64,000 nt of DNA from Actinomadura sp. K4S16 (GCF_008327685.1 NZ_BDDE01000015.1:1-64000), one strand, 5' to 3'. Counted from the first letter of the stretch, positions 25,943 through 35,013 are shown. The notes: generated by a model not told the origin, from the letters alone. Made by a program: numbers and translations.

Positions 25943-27439
25943 CTAGGAGTTCTTCCACTCCTGGCCCTCGTACTCGACCAGGCGCGGGTGGACGAGGGTG
26001 TTGACGTCCACGTCCCGCGCGCGGCGGTCCTTGGGGAAGACGGCCGCCGCCTGGAGCACCGGCCCGTCGAGGAAGCGCAGGCCCGAGACGCCGGGCGCCA
26101 GGCCCAGCGCGGGCGGCCGCTTCCCGGGGGCCGCGAGGACGTACCCCCAGTCGCCGAAGCTCGGCACGTCCACGTGGTACGGGGTGGTCGCGAGCCCGGC
26201 GGCGGCGATGGACTTCTGGATGCTCCAGAACGACTTGGGCGCGAAGTACGGCGACCCGGACTGGACGACGATCCGCCCGCCCGGGGCCAGGGCCCGCTTC
26301 ACCATCCCGTAGAACTCGACCGAGTACAGCTTGGCGGTGGACACGTCGTCGGGGTCGGGCATGTCCACGATGACCGCGTCGAACCGCCGGTCGAGGCGGC
26401 GCAGCCAGGAGAACGCGTCGGCGTTGACGGTCTCGGCGCGCGGGTCCTCGAACGCGTGCCGGTTGAGGGACTCCAGCGGCCCGTACGTCCGGGCCAGGTG
26501 GATCATCTCGGGGTCCAGTTCGACCAGGGTCGCGCTCCGCACGTCCTTGTAGCGCAGCACCTCGCGCAGCGCCAGGCCGTCCCCGCCGCCGAGGATCAGC
26601 ACCCGCCCGTGCGGCCCCGACATCAGCGGGTGGACGAGCGACTCGTGGTAGCGGTACTCGTCGGCCGAGGAGAACTGGAGGTCGCCGTTGAGGAACAGCC
26701 GCAGGTCCGAGGGGCCGAGCCCGGCCCGCCGGGTGATGACGATCTCCTGGTACTTCGTGCGCTTCGCCACCGCGATCGGGGCGTCGTAGAGCGCCTGCCG
26801 CGCCGACACCTCGAAGCCGTCCGCGAGCACGTACGTCCCGCCGAGGACGCCGAGGACGGCGACCATGCCGAGGGCGAGCGCGATCCGGGCGACGCGCCCG
26901 ACCTCCCGCCGGAACAGCCACAGCACGACCGCCATGCCGGCGACGGCGTTCACGACGCCGACGAGCAGCGCCCCCTTGATGTGCCCGAACGTGGGCAGCA
27001 GCAGGAACGGGAACGCCAGGCCGCCGATCAGCGCGCCCACGTAGTCGGCGGCGAACAGGTCGGCCACCGCGGACCCCGCGTCCTGCTTGCGGATCCGCTG
27101 GAGCAGCGTCATCAGCAGCGGGATCTCCGCGCCGATCAGCGCCCCGACCGCGAACGACACCACCACCAGCGCCGGGACGTAGAGGTCGAGCCACGCGAAC
27201 GCCGCGTACAGCGCGAGGACCGACACGCCGCCGATGAGCGCGAGCGCGCCCTCGATGACGGCGAACGCCACGACGGCGCGGCCCTGCAGCGGCTTGGCGG
27301 CCAGCGAGCCGACGCCCATCGCGAACACCATCACCGACAGGACGATGGACGCCTGCGTGACGGAGTTCCCGACGAGGTAGCTGCCGAGCGCCACCAGGGC
27401 CAGCTCGTACACCAGCCCGCACGCCGCGCACGCGAACAC
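25943..27439 (-). CDS. speE: membrane-bound polyamine aminopropyltransferase (spermidine synthase-like)
   Basis: About 498 aa. The N-terminal 215 residues form six or seven membrane helices; the C-terminal half is a spermidine-synthase-type Rossmann domain with LILGGGDGLALREVL, VELDPEMIHLA, the ADAFSWL block and VIVDMPDPDD. The enzyme transfers an aminopropyl group from decarboxylated S-adenosylmethionine to an amine. The GTG at 27439 begins inside the first hydrophobic stretch; the frame stays open upstream for about 45 codons without ATG or GTG, so a CTG start or a start error is possible. It is last in a five-gene cluster. Confidence 0.88.
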   Translation of the reverse strand: MFACAACGLVYELALVALGSYLVGNSVTQASIVLSVMVFAMGVGSLAAKPLQGRAVVAFAVIEGALALIGGVSVLALYAAFAWLDLYVPALVVVSFAVGALIGAEIPLLMTLLQRIRKQDAGSAVADLFAADYVGALIGGLAFPFLLLPTFGHIKGALLVGVVNAVAGMAVVLWLFRREVGRVARIALALGMVAVLGVLGGTYVLADGFEVSARQALYDAPIAVAKRTKYQEIVITRRAGLGPSDLRLFLNGDLQFSSADEYRYHESLVHPLMSGPHGRVLILGGGDGLALREVLRYKDVRSATLVELDPEMIHLARTYGPLESLNRHAFEDPRAETVNADAFSWLRRLDRRFDAVIVDMPDPDDVSTAKLYSVEFYGMVKRALAPGGRIVVQSGSPYFAPKSFWSIQKSIAAAGLATTPYHVDVPSFGDWGYVLAAPGKRPPALGLAPGVSGLRFLDGPVLQAAAVFPKDRRARDVDVNTLVHPRLVEYEGQEWKNS

Positions 27440-27570
27440 TGCCGCGAGGACGAGCGCGCGCGCCGCCCGCGCCGTGACACGCGACCTCCCCGGGCCGCCC
27501 CCCTCGGGAGTGGACGGCTCCGGGGAGGCCGTGCCGGACGGCAGGGCCGCCTGGTCCAGGTCCCGGGACG

Positions 27571-28011
27571 TCAGGAGACCGCCCCGGCCACGATCGCGGC
27601 GACCCCGAGGTCGGCGGCGGCGACGACCCAGCCCGCCGGGTGGATCGCGCCGCCCGTCCCGCCCGCGTCCACGAGCGTGGCGCCGAGCTTGCCGGGCGTG
27701 AGCACGTCCAGCAGGAAGAACGCCGCGACCATCAGCACGATGCCGATCCCGCCGAACACGGCGGTGTCCACCAGCCCGTCGGTCAGGTCGCTGTCGCTGG
27801 TCACGATCGCGGTGGTGACGATCACGGAGGTGCCGAAGAGCTTGGCGGCCAGCAGGAGCGCGGCGCCCCGGTTGCCCTCGGTCCAGATCTGCTTGCCGAG
27901 CTTGCCGGGCGTCGTCACCTCCACGACCAGGTAGCCGATCGCCATCAGGGCGATGCCGACCGCGCCGTAGGCGAAGGTCGCCCCGATCTCGTGAAGGATG
28001 TCGTCGTTCAT
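27571..28011 (-). CDS. DUF350 membrane protein
   Basis: A 146-aa integral membrane protein with four predicted helices in two similar halves: GAVGIALMAIGYLVVEVTTP and later GGIGIVLMVAAFFLLDVLTP, each ended by PGKLG. This internal repeat is the mark of DUF350. The ATG at 28011 follows GAGGAGCG. It belongs with the aminopropyltransferase next to it; the pairing is conserved in actinobacteria, including the mycobacterial speE region as I recall it. The biochemical role is unknown. Confidence 0.85.
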   Translation of the reverse strand: MNDDILHEIGATFAYGAVGIALMAIGYLVVEVTTPGKLGKQIWTEGNRGAALLLAAKLFGTSVIVTTAIVTSDSDLTDGLVDTAVFGGIGIVLMVAAFFLLDVLTPGKLGATLVDAGGTGGAIHPAGWVVAAADLGVAAIVAGAVS

Positions 28012-28054
28012 GTGTCGCTCCTCGTCTGCCCGACGCCCTGGTCTGCCCGATGCC

Positions 28055-28507
28055 TCATTTGCCGGAGCCCGGTCCGCCGCCGCGGAACGACGCTGCGCCC
28101 CTGCTGGTCCATCCATTGCTGCCCGGGCTGCTCCAGCGCCCGGCCACATGGGTGTAGTGGCGGCTGTAGCCGCTGCGCGGGTTGTCGACCGTGATGCGGC
28201 TGCCCGTCCCGTTCGGCAGGACGCCGACGACGAGTTTCGGGTAGCGCATGAAGATGCCCCCGTTGGGGCCCCTGGTGGCCATGTCGTCCACCCGGTCGAT
28301 GGGCTTGAACTTGCGGCCGATCTCCGACGCCACCGTCCGCGGGGGCTTCGGCGACCGGTAGGCGCCCACTCCGTCCCTGCTGTACTTGTCGGCGATCCAG
28401 GACGACTGCGACTGCCCGCAGCCGCTGAGCGCCGTTGCCGTCAGGGTCGCGGCGACCACGGCGCCCGCCACCCGGTACCTGTTGTTCACCTGGCTCCTAC
28501 CGTTCAC
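28055..28507 (-). CDS. DUF4247-type lipoprotein
   Basis: A 150-aa protein with a lipoprotein signal (VAGAVVAATLTATALSGC, Cys30 in the lipobox LSGC) and a short mature part including WIADKYSRDGVGAYRSPKPP, the DUF4247 hallmark, and a second conserved part MRYPKLVVGVLPNGTGSRI. The C-terminus is Gly/Ser-rich. The start overlaps the end of the upstream DUF2617 gene. It probably sits on the outer face of the membrane with the DUF350 protein. Confidence 0.78.
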   Translation of the reverse strand: MNGRSQVNNRYRVAGAVVAATLTATALSGCGQSQSSWIADKYSRDGVGAYRSPKPPRTVASEIGRKFKPIDRVDDMATRGPNGGIFMRYPKLVVGVLPNGTGSRITVDNPRSGYSRHYTHVAGRWSSPGSNGWTSRGAASFRGGGPGSGK

Positions 28508-29009
28508 GAGGTCTCACCAGCCGGCTCCGCGTCATCACGATCTCCCGGGTCTGCGGGTAGGCGTGCCAGGTGCGCCAGCCGAACCCGGCCTCCTGTTCCG
28601 CCGTGTCCTCCAAGGCAAGGGCGGTGACGGCGTGCGGGGAACCGGGGAACGACCCGGTCAGCGCGTCACCGCGGTCCGCGAGCCGCGCGCACACCGCCTC
28701 GACGGCACGGGCGAACGCCGTCCCGTCGCTGTGCGCCGCGGTGGTCGCGGCGAAGTCGTAGGCCCAGCCGGGCACGCTCGTCACCGCGCGTCCCGGCAGC
28801 GGCTCGGCGCGGCCGGGCAGGCACGCCACCGTCTCGCTCAGCGGCCCGGCGATGACCTGGTGGGACGCGCCGAGCAGGCGCAGCTCCACGGTCAGGCCCG
28901 CGCGCTCCACCGGCAGGACGGCGAGGGCGTCCAGCGGCGGCAGGCCGAGCGCGAACGAGAGCCCGTCGGCGCGGGCGTCCGCGTAGGGGGTGTCGAGGAC
29001 GGCCCGCAA
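28497..29009 (-). CDS. DUF2617 family protein
   Basis: A 170-aa soluble protein with the pattern of DUF2617: LDTPYADARADGLSFALGLP at the start, VELRLLGASHQVIAG centrally, and a C-terminal half with WRTWHAYPQTREIVMTRSRL. The start appears to be a TTG two bases after the stop of the DUF4178 gene, implying coupling; no better start exists nearby. The function is unknown. It is the second gene of the speE cluster. Confidence 0.75.
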   Translation of the reverse strand: MRAVLDTPYADARADGLSFALGLPPLDALAVLPVERAGLTVELRLLGASHQVIAGPLSETVACLPGRAEPLPGRAVTSVPGWAYDFAATTAAHSDGTAFARAVEAVCARLADRGDALTGSFPGSPHAVTALALEDTAEQEAGFGWRTWHAYPQTREIVMTRSRLVRPRER

Positions 29010-29011
29010 GG

Positions 29012-29632
29012 TCAGCTACCGCCGCCCGGGTAGATCGTCATCGATCCCGCCGGGACGCGCTCGCCGAGGCCCGCCTCCCACTGGCCGCCGCCGTACTGCT
29101 CGAACGACAGGTACCTGCCGCCCGGGCCCTCGTAGTCGACGTACTCGACCCGGCCCTGGACGCCGACGCCCGTCGTGCCCTCGCTGGTGTAGTCGGCGGT
29201 GCCGTGCTCGTCGCGGCGGTACTCCACGCCGTCCACGACGATGGTCTTCTCCCCGGGCCGCAGGTCGCCGATGTCGTGCTCGGTCCACCAGACGACCTCG
29301 AGGTCGGGGTCCTCCTCGACGGAGACCCACACCTTGGTGCCCTCGATCGTGTCGGCGTCGAGGAGGTGCTCGCTCCAGGTGAAGCCGCCCTCCTTCAGCC
29401 GCAGCGAGCCGCGGACGAAGTAGCGGGTGCCGAGGTACTCCACCATGTCTCCGGCCTTGAGGGCGCGCGGGTCGCCGGCCACCTGGTCCTCCGCGGCGAA
29501 CGGGTCGCGCGGTGCGGCCGGGGCGGGCGCCGGCGCCGGGGCGCCCGAACGGCGCCGCAGCAGGACGGCGATGAGCACGACCAAGGCGACCAGGATCAGT
29601 GCCAGCAGGATCACTATCGCCGCTTTGCCCAC
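29012..29632 (-). CDS. DUF4178 protein with N-terminal membrane anchor
   Basis: A 206-aa protein: one membrane helix (about 4-25), an Ala/Pro linker, then the DUF4178 domain (about 55-200), rich in aromatic and acidic residues, with LKAGDMVEYLGTRYFVRGSL, WVSVEEDPDLEVVWWTEHDI and YVDYEGPGGRYLSFEQYGGG. First gene of a five-gene, closely spaced set ending in the aminopropyltransferase. The cluster suggests a membrane system around polyamine or amine modification, but no reaction is known for this protein. Confidence 0.82.
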   Translation of the reverse strand: MGKAAIVILLALILVALVVLIAVLLRRRSGAPAPAPAPAAPRDPFAAEDQVAGDPRALKAGDMVEYLGTRYFVRGSLRLKEGGFTWSEHLLDADTIEGTKVWVSVEEDPDLEVVWWTEHDIGDLRPGEKTIVVDGVEYRRDEHGTADYTSEGTTGVGVQGRVEYVDYEGPGGRYLSFEQYGGGQWEAGLGERVPAGSMTIYPGGGS

Positions 29633-29838
29633 GGCACCTCCATCGTTTCGTCCGTTTTCGGGGGCCAGACCTGCGGATCCTACCGACTGTGGCCTATCAA
29701 GCCCATACCGCGATCAGACGTATCAAATGAAGATGCGGTTTCGTCCGGAAACACCGTATTTCCTGGGCGGCAACCCGACCGGAACCGGCCGCCGACCTGG
29801 TACGGCCACCCGCTCACCGGCGAGGGGCCGGGACGGGG

Positions 29839-30924
29839 TCAGAGGCGTTCGGCGGCCGCGGCGACGCGTTCGTCGGTCGCGGTGAAGGCGATGCGGACGT
29901 GCCGGGCGCCGCCCGGGCCGTAGAACTCGCCGGGGCCGACCAGGACGCCGAGGGACGCCAGGTGGGCGACGGTCTCCCAGCACGGCTCGTCCCGCGTGGC
30001 CCACAGGTACAGGGACGCCTCGGAGTCGTCGATCCGGAAGCCGTGGCTCTCGAACGCGGCGCGCAGGGTGGCGCGGCGGCGCGCGTACCGGGCCCGCTGC
30101 TCGTCCACGTGCGCGTCGTCGCCGTAGGCCACGGTCATCGCGGCCTGCACCGGCGCCGGGACGATCATTCCGGCGTGCTTGCGGACCTCCAGCAGCCGCT
30201 TCACGAGCGCGAGGTCGCCGGTGACGAACCCGGCGCGGTAGCCCGCCATGTTGGAGCGCTTGGACAGCGAGTTCAGCGCGAGCAGGCCCTCGTGGGAGCC
30301 GTCGCAGACGTCGGGGTGCAGGACCGAGATCGGCGGGTTCGCCTCGTCCCAGCCGAACTCCAGGTAGCACTCGTCGCTGACCACGACCGCGCCGCGGCCG
30401 CGCGCCCACGCGACGACCTTGCGCAGGTGCTCGGCGGGCAGCACCTTGCCGGTCGGGTTGGACGGCGAGTTCACCCACACGATCTTCGGGTTGACGGGGC
30501 CGAGGGAGAGCAGGCCGTCCGTCGCGACGGGGTCGGCGCCGGCGAGCCGGGCGCCCACGTCGTAGGTCGGGTAGGCGAGCGCGGGGAAGACGACCTTGTC
30601 GCCGGGGCCGGCGCCGAGCAGCGTCGGCAGCCAGGCGACGAGTTCCTTGGTGCCGATGACGGGGAGCACGGCGTCCGGGTCGGCGCCGGACACCCCGGCG
30701 CGGCGGCGCAGCCATCCCGCGACGGCCTCGCGCAGCGCCGGCGTCCCGTAGGTCTGCGGGTAGCCGGGCGCGTCGGACGCGGCGGCGAGGGCCTCCCTGA
30801 TCGGCTCGGGCGTCGGGTCCACGGGCGTTCCGACCGAAAGGTCGACGATGCCGTCCGCGTGCGCCAGCGCCCGCTCCTTGTACGGCGCGAGCCGATCCCA
30901 CGGAAAGTCCGGCAACGTGAACAA
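29839..30924 (-). CDS. dapC: succinyldiaminopimelate transaminase
   Basis: A 361-aa fold-type I PLP aminotransferase. It has the N-terminal LPDFPWDRLAPYKERALAH and VDLSVGTPVDPTPEPIREAL blocks typical of actinobacterial DapC, NSPSNPTGKVLP, SDECYLEFGWD, and the PLP lysine in SLSKRSNMAGYRAGF. It makes N-succinyl-LL-diaminopimelate for lysine and peptidoglycan. It sits directly downstream of the ferredoxin gene fdxA, an arrangement conserved in actinobacteria, with a 120-base gap. Confidence 0.92.
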   Translation of the reverse strand: MFTLPDFPWDRLAPYKERALAHADGIVDLSVGTPVDPTPEPIREALAAASDAPGYPQTYGTPALREAVAGWLRRRAGVSGADPDAVLPVIGTKELVAWLPTLLGAGPGDKVVFPALAYPTYDVGARLAGADPVATDGLLSLGPVNPKIVWVNSPSNPTGKVLPAEHLRKVVAWARGRGAVVVSDECYLEFGWDEANPPISVLHPDVCDGSHEGLLALNSLSKRSNMAGYRAGFVTGDLALVKRLLEVRKHAGMIVPAPVQAAMTVAYGDDAHVDEQRARYARRRATLRAAFESHGFRIDDSEASLYLWATRDEPCWETVAHLASLGVLVGPGEFYGPGGARHVRIAFTATDERVAAAAERL

Positions 30925-31044
30925 CGCCCTTACCTCCTCTGAGAAAACCCACCGGGCCGCAGTCGTTCCCGACCACGGCCCGGTATCCGACGCAGGCGGC
31001 CCCTGGAACGCGCCTGCAAGGAGCGCTCCAGACCCCGCACGCGA

Positions 31045-31371
31045 TCAGTCGTCGTGGCTCTGCGGGGGCAGCGCGGCGACGATCGGGTGGTCCTTGTCGA
31101 TCTTCCCGACCTTGGACGCGCCGCCGGGCGAGCCGAGGTCGTCGAAGAACTCCACGTTCACCTTGTAGAAGTCCTTCCACTGCTCGGGGACGTCGTCCTC
31201 GTAGTAGATGGCTTCAACCGGGCAAACCGGCTCGCACGCACCGCAGTCGACGCACTCGTCCGGGTGGATGTAGAGCTGACGCTTCCCCTCGTAGATGCAG
31301 TCGACCGGGCACTCCTCGATGCATGCCTTGTCGAGCAGGTCCACGCAGGGCTGCGCAATGACGTAGGTCAC
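31045..31371 (-). CDS. fdxA: 7Fe ferredoxin
   Basis: A 108-aa ferredoxin starting VTYVIAQPCVDLLDKACIEE. Cys ligands are placed as CVDLLDKACIEECPVDC and CVDCGACEPVCP, the pattern of one 3Fe-4S and one 4Fe-4S cluster. The long acidic C-terminus (VNVEFFDDLGSPGG) is usual for the actinobacterial form. The GTG at 31371 has GAGAGGAG eight bases upstream; extensions upstream look non-conserved. Electron carrier in the cytosol; partner unknown. Confidence 0.93.
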   Translation of the reverse strand: MTYVIAQPCVDLLDKACIEECPVDCIYEGKRQLYIHPDECVDCGACEPVCPVEAIYYEDDVPEQWKDFYKVNVEFFDDLGSPGGASKVGKIDKDHPIVAALPPQSHDD

Positions 31372-31483
31372 GTCAGTGACTCCTCTCGGATTTCCGGCCC
31401 CGCCGCACGTCACGGCTCACCGCAAGCTCGCTGTGAATAGTATGGCCACCCCGCCGCCGACGATTCGACATGGGGGTCCCTAC

Positions 31484-31750
31484 ATGTCCGGCCGCTTCGC
31501 CGCACGCCTGGTGGTGGCCATCAGTAGCGCGGACGTGGGTCAGCGGATCTCGCTGCGCCGCCGTCTGCCAACGGGAGAGTACAGCGACGTGGTGGGCGTC
31601 CTCGAATCATGGTCCGGCGGCACGCTCGCGGTGCGGCGCCGCAACGGCGAACTCGTCGAGGTGCCCGAGCGGACCATGGTCGCCGCGAAGGTCGTCCCGC
31701 CCCAGCCCCCACCGAAACGACGCCCCCGCCGAGACCCCGAAGACGACTAG
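31484..31750 (+). CDS. small SH3-like domain protein
   Basis: An 88-aa protein, MSGRFAARLVVAISSADVGQ, with the barrel pattern VGQRISLRRRL..GEYSDVVGVLESW..GTLAVRRRNGELVEVPE. It resembles the N-terminal SH3-like part of a family of actinobacterial GNAT acetyltransferases of the Rv0428c type, but no acetyltransferase follows. The C-terminus is basic and proline-rich. It is divergent from fdxA and its stop overlaps the stop region of the convergent deacetylase gene by four bases. The function is unknown. Confidence 0.65.
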   Translation: MSGRFAARLVVAISSADVGQRISLRRRLPTGEYSDVVGVLESWSGGTLAVRRRNGELVEVPERTMVAAKVVPPQPPPKRRPRRDPEDD

Positions 31751-32655
31751 CGGGGAGCGTCCAGCCCGGGGAGCGCGGGGGCGGGCACTGGGCCGCTTCG
31801 CATAGAGCCCGTGGAGCCTGCGGTAGGCGGGGCGGCGGGCGCGGAGGAGCCGGTCGGCGGCGGACTCGCCGTGACCGGGGTCGGCGGCGGGGTCCGCTCG
31901 CTGTAGGACGCGCCGGGCAGGAGCCGGCGCCCCGCGAGCAGCTCCGAGACGGTCACGAACGTGAACCCGCGTTTGCGCAGGCCCTCCACCACCTTCGGGA
32001 TGGAGTCGACGCTCGGCTTGTGGATGTCGTGGAACAGGACGATGCCGCCGCTCTTGGGCTCCTTGACCCCCACGCGCGTGTCGCGGGCGACGTCGCGGTA
32101 CCGCCAGTCGAGCGTGTCGACGCTCCAGAGGATCAGCGGCATCCCCACGGCCCGTTCGACGCGCTTGTTCACGGACCCGTAGGGCGGCCTGACCAGCGTG
32201 GGCAGGACGCCGGAGGCGTCCTTCACGACCTTCTGCGTGCGCTGGATCTGGGACCGCACCTCCGCCGGCGACAGGGTGGTGAGGTCCGGATGCGACCAGG
32301 TGTGGTTGGCGACCTCCTGGCCCTCCAGTGCCATCCGGCGCACGACGTCGCGGTGGGCGCCGACGTTCTCGCCGAGCATGAAGAACGTGGCGCGCACGCC
32401 GTTCTTCTTGAGCGTGTCGAGCAGCCGCGCCGTGTACGGGCCGGGCCCGTCGTCGAACGTCAGCGCGACGCACTTCACCCGGTCGCAGTCGATCTTCCTT
32501 GGCGGAGGCGGCGTCTGGGCGGGCGGTCTCGTGACCGGAGCCTTGCCCTTGAGCCTGCCGTGCTCACCTGCGGTCCGCGCCTGCCGGTCGGCGTGGCTGC
32601 AACCGGCCGCGAGCAGGAGTCCGACACCGATGACGGCACAATTCCTGATCCGCAC
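31747..32655 (-). CDS. polysaccharide deacetylase lipoprotein (NodB domain)
   Basis: A 302-aa protein with a lipobox signal (VIGVGLLLAAGC, Cys19) and a carbohydrate esterase 4 domain. Motif 1 is TFDDGPGPYT, motif 2 NHTWSHPDL with the two metal His, motif 3 RPPYGSVN, motif 4 VDTLDW and motif 5 LFHDIH. It probably removes acetyl groups from a cell-wall glycan such as peptidoglycan GlcNAc. The Pro/Ser/Ala-rich tail (about 255-302) has no domain. It lies convergent with the SH3-like gene. Confidence 0.92.
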   Translation of the reverse strand: MRIRNCAVIGVGLLLAAGCSHADRQARTAGEHGRLKGKAPVTRPPAQTPPPPRKIDCDRVKCVALTFDDGPGPYTARLLDTLKKNGVRATFFMLGENVGAHRDVVRRMALEGQEVANHTWSHPDLTTLSPAEVRSQIQRTQKVVKDASGVLPTLVRPPYGSVNKRVERAVGMPLILWSVDTLDWRYRDVARDTRVGVKEPKSGGIVLFHDIHKPSVDSIPKVVEGLRKRGFTFVTVSELLAGRRLLPGASYSERTPPPTPVTASPPPTGSSAPAAPPTAGSTGSMRSGPVPAPALPGLDAPR

Positions 32656-32861
32656 CAGGCACCCCCGTAACGTGTGGCCTCGGGCGGCTTAATACCCTCC
32701 GTAACCGATGGAACACGCTTCCCGATGGTCCGGAAAATCAAGATCGTCCTTGGGACGCCCCGGGGATTCCCCTCCATCATGCGACGCCCCGCTCGCCCGC
32801 CTTCCACCGGGGTCGCCGTGGCGTCCGGGCCGCCGCGAGACGCCGGCCCGGACGGCGCGGC

Positions 32862-33743
32862 TCAGCGGACGGGCCAGTCGGGGACCTCGGGCGGGAGGTC
32901 CTTGCTGACGCGCAGCGGGAAGGCGGCGTCGCGCTTCTCCAGGAAGGACGAGACGCCCTCGACGGCGTCGGCGGCCCCGCCCAGGGAGGCCATGAGGCGG
33001 GAGTCGGCGATGTGGGAGTCCCACGGGGAGGGCGCGGACAGGCCCGACCACATGAGGCGGCGGATCGCGGCGACGGAGACGGCCGAGGTGTTGTCGGCGA
33101 TCTCCCGCGCGAGCGCGTACGCGGCCGGGAGGAGCTCGTCGGGCGCGTACACGCGGGAGACGAGACGGCCCGCGAGGGCCTCCCGCGCGTCGAAGATCCG
33201 GCCGGTGGCGGCCCACTCCATGGCCTGCGCGATGCCGACGAGGCGCGGCAGGAACCAGCTGGAGGCGGCCTCGGTGACGATCCCGCGCCGCGCGAACACG
33301 AAGCCGAACTTCGCCTTCTCGCTGGCGAGCCGGACGTCCATCGGCAGGGTCATGGTCACGCCGACGCCGACCGCCGCGCCGTTGAACGCGCCGATGACGG
33401 GCTTGAGGCAGCGGGCGATGCGGAGCGCGACCGTCCCGCCGCCGTCGCGCGGGGTGCCGTCCTCCAGGACGTCGTCCTCCCCCGCGAACATGTCCTTGGA
33501 CTTGTCCTTGTCGAAGGTGTCGCCGCCGCCGCTCAGGTCGGCGCCCGCGCAGAACGCGCGCCCCGCGCCGGTCACCACGACCGCGCGGACCTCGTCGTCG
33601 GCGTCGATCCGGTCGAAGACGTCGAGCATCTCGTTGCGCATGACGAACGTGTAGGCGTTCATCTTCTGCGGCCGGTTCAGCGTGACGGTGGCGATCCCGT
33701 CCCGGACCTCGTACTCGATCTCTGCGTACGGCACCTCGCGCAC
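32862..33743 (-). CDS. enoyl-CoA hydratase/isomerase (crotonase family)
   Basis: A 293-aa crotonase-fold protein. The first half shows IATVTLNRPQKMNAYTFVM and the oxyanion segment VVTGAGRAFCAGADLSGGG. An inserted loop follows (DTFDKDKSKDMFAGEDD), then the second oxyanion segment KPVIGAFNGAAVGVGVTMTL. The catalytic Glu position after GIVTEAASSW fits hydratases. The C-terminal helical part swaps between subunits in the hexamer. Likely a broad fatty-acyl-CoA role; no operon partner is visible. Confidence 0.9.
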   Translation of the reverse strand: MREVPYAEIEYEVRDGIATVTLNRPQKMNAYTFVMRNEMLDVFDRIDADDEVRAVVVTGAGRAFCAGADLSGGGDTFDKDKSKDMFAGEDDVLEDGTPRDGGGTVALRIARCLKPVIGAFNGAAVGVGVTMTLPMDVRLASEKAKFGFVFARRGIVTEAASSWFLPRLVGIAQAMEWAATGRIFDAREALAGRLVSRVYAPDELLPAAYALAREIADNTSAVSVAAIRRLMWSGLSAPSPWDSHIADSRLMASLGGAADAVEGVSSFLEKRDAAFPLRVSKDLPPEVPDWPVR

Positions 33744-33816
33744 CCTTCTCCAGCCGGTTGTCAGAATCCGATTCTAGGAACCGGCCCCTCGCGGGCGGGC
33801 GGCCAGGTCCGGGCTG

Positions 33817-34152
33817 TCAGCTCCGGGCTTCGGGGAAGAGCCGGATCAGCACGTCGCGGCGCCATTCGCCGAGGTCGCGCCCCTGTGGCGGGACGGGCTC
33901 CAGGGTGCCGTCCTCCGCCGGCACGAGGCGGATCCCGACGCCGGGCGCGAGTTCGTCCGGGACCTCGCCGGTAGCGGCGAGCCGCTGCGCGAGTGCGGCG
34001 AGGACGCGTGCCCAGCCCTGCCCCAGATAGGGCGGCAGCCCGTCGGCGCGCAACTCCGGCAGGCCCCTGGCGGACAGGCCGGAGGTGCGCAGGGAGAGGC
34101 CTTCGGGGCCCTCAGCACCCACGACGCGGATCTCCGACGTGACGTCCGCCAC
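33817..34152 (-). CDS. hypothetical protein, 111 aa
   Basis: A short soluble protein starting at a GTG. It has a strand-like N-terminus (EIRVVGAEGPEGLSLRTSGL) and a C-terminal helix ending DVLIRLFPEARS. No known domain is recognised. It is divergent from the methyltransferase gene, 45 bases away. Coding potential is supported by strong G/C third-position bias. Confidence 0.5.
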   Translation of the reverse strand: MADVTSEIRVVGAEGPEGLSLRTSGLSARGLPELRADGLPPYLGQGWARVLAALAQRLAATGEVPDELAPGVGIRLVPAEDGTLEPVPPQGRDLGEWRRDVLIRLFPEARS

Positions 34153-34197
34153 GGCAACCCCACCTCACCATCGGGCGATGTCCGATAAATTATGACA

Positions 34198-35004
34198 GTG
34201 AACTGGGCCGTGACGACGTACGACTCCGCCTTCGGGTATGTGTCCGCGCACGGTGCGCCCCTTGTCGATCTGCTCGATCCGCAGCCCGGCGAGAGGATCA
34301 TCGATCTCGGATGCGGCACCGGCTCGTTCAGCGCGGAGATCGCCGAACGGGGCGCCGAGGTGCTGGGCATCGACGGCAGCCCGGAGATGGTCGCGCAGGC
34401 GACCGCCATGAACCCGGGGCTGTCGTTCATCGTCGGCGACGCCCATGACTTCACCGTAGGCGAGTCCTTCGACGCGGTCGCGTCGAACGCGGCGCTGCAC
34501 TGGATGACCCGCGACCCCGACGCGGTGATCGGGCGCGTGCACGCGGCGCTGCGCCCCGGCGGCCGGTTCGTCGGCGAGCTCGGCGGCGCCGGGAACTGCG
34601 CGGAGCTGATCGTCGCGATGCAGACGGCGTGGCGGGTGTTCGGCCTCGGCGAGCCCGAGCTGCCCTGGTACTTCCCGTCGCCCGCCGAGTACGCGGCCAA
34701 GCTGGAGGAGGCCGGGTTCACGCTGCGGCTGCTGGAGCACGCCGACCGCCCGACCCGGATGACCGAGGGGCCGAACGGCGCCGCCGACTGGGTGCGCGCC
34801 TACGCGTCCCGTGCGCTGGCCGACGTCCCGCCGGAGCTGGTGGACCCGCTGCTCGAGCGGGTGAACGACCTCGCCGCGCCCGCGCTGCGCCGCGAGTCGG
34901 GATGGGTCGCCGACTACGTGCGGCTGCGGTTCGCGGCCGTCCGCCGGTCGGATGGCGCCGCGCCGGCGCCCTTCGGGCCACTGGCCGCCGACCACCCGCT
35001 GTGA
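34198..35004 (+). CDS. class I SAM-dependent methyltransferase
   Basis: About 268 aa. The Rossmann-fold motif I is IIDLGCGTGSFSAEIAERG, with VLGIDGSPEMV as motif II and FDAVASNAALHWM and RVHAALRPGGRFV as motif IV regions, as in trans-aconitate-methyltransferase-like enzymes. The GTG at 34198 lies six bases after TAAATT, consistent with a leaderless message; an ATG two codons earlier is the alternative. The substrate is unknown. Confidence 0.85.
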   Translation: MNWAVTTYDSAFGYVSAHGAPLVDLLDPQPGERIIDLGCGTGSFSAEIAERGAEVLGIDGSPEMVAQATAMNPGLSFIVGDAHDFTVGESFDAVASNAALHWMTRDPDAVIGRVHAALRPGGRFVGELGGAGNCAELIVAMQTAWRVFGLGEPELPWYFPSPAEYAAKLEEAGFTLRLLEHADRPTRMTEGPNGAADWVRAYASRALADVPPELVDPLLERVNDLAAPALRRESGWVADYVRLRFAAVRRSDGAAPAPFGPLAADHPL

Positions 35005-35013
35005 ACCCCGCCC

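Noticed and set aside
25872..27431. 519-codon frame within the speE region
   Set aside because: It is a shifted reading of the aminopropyltransferase and has no domain of its own.
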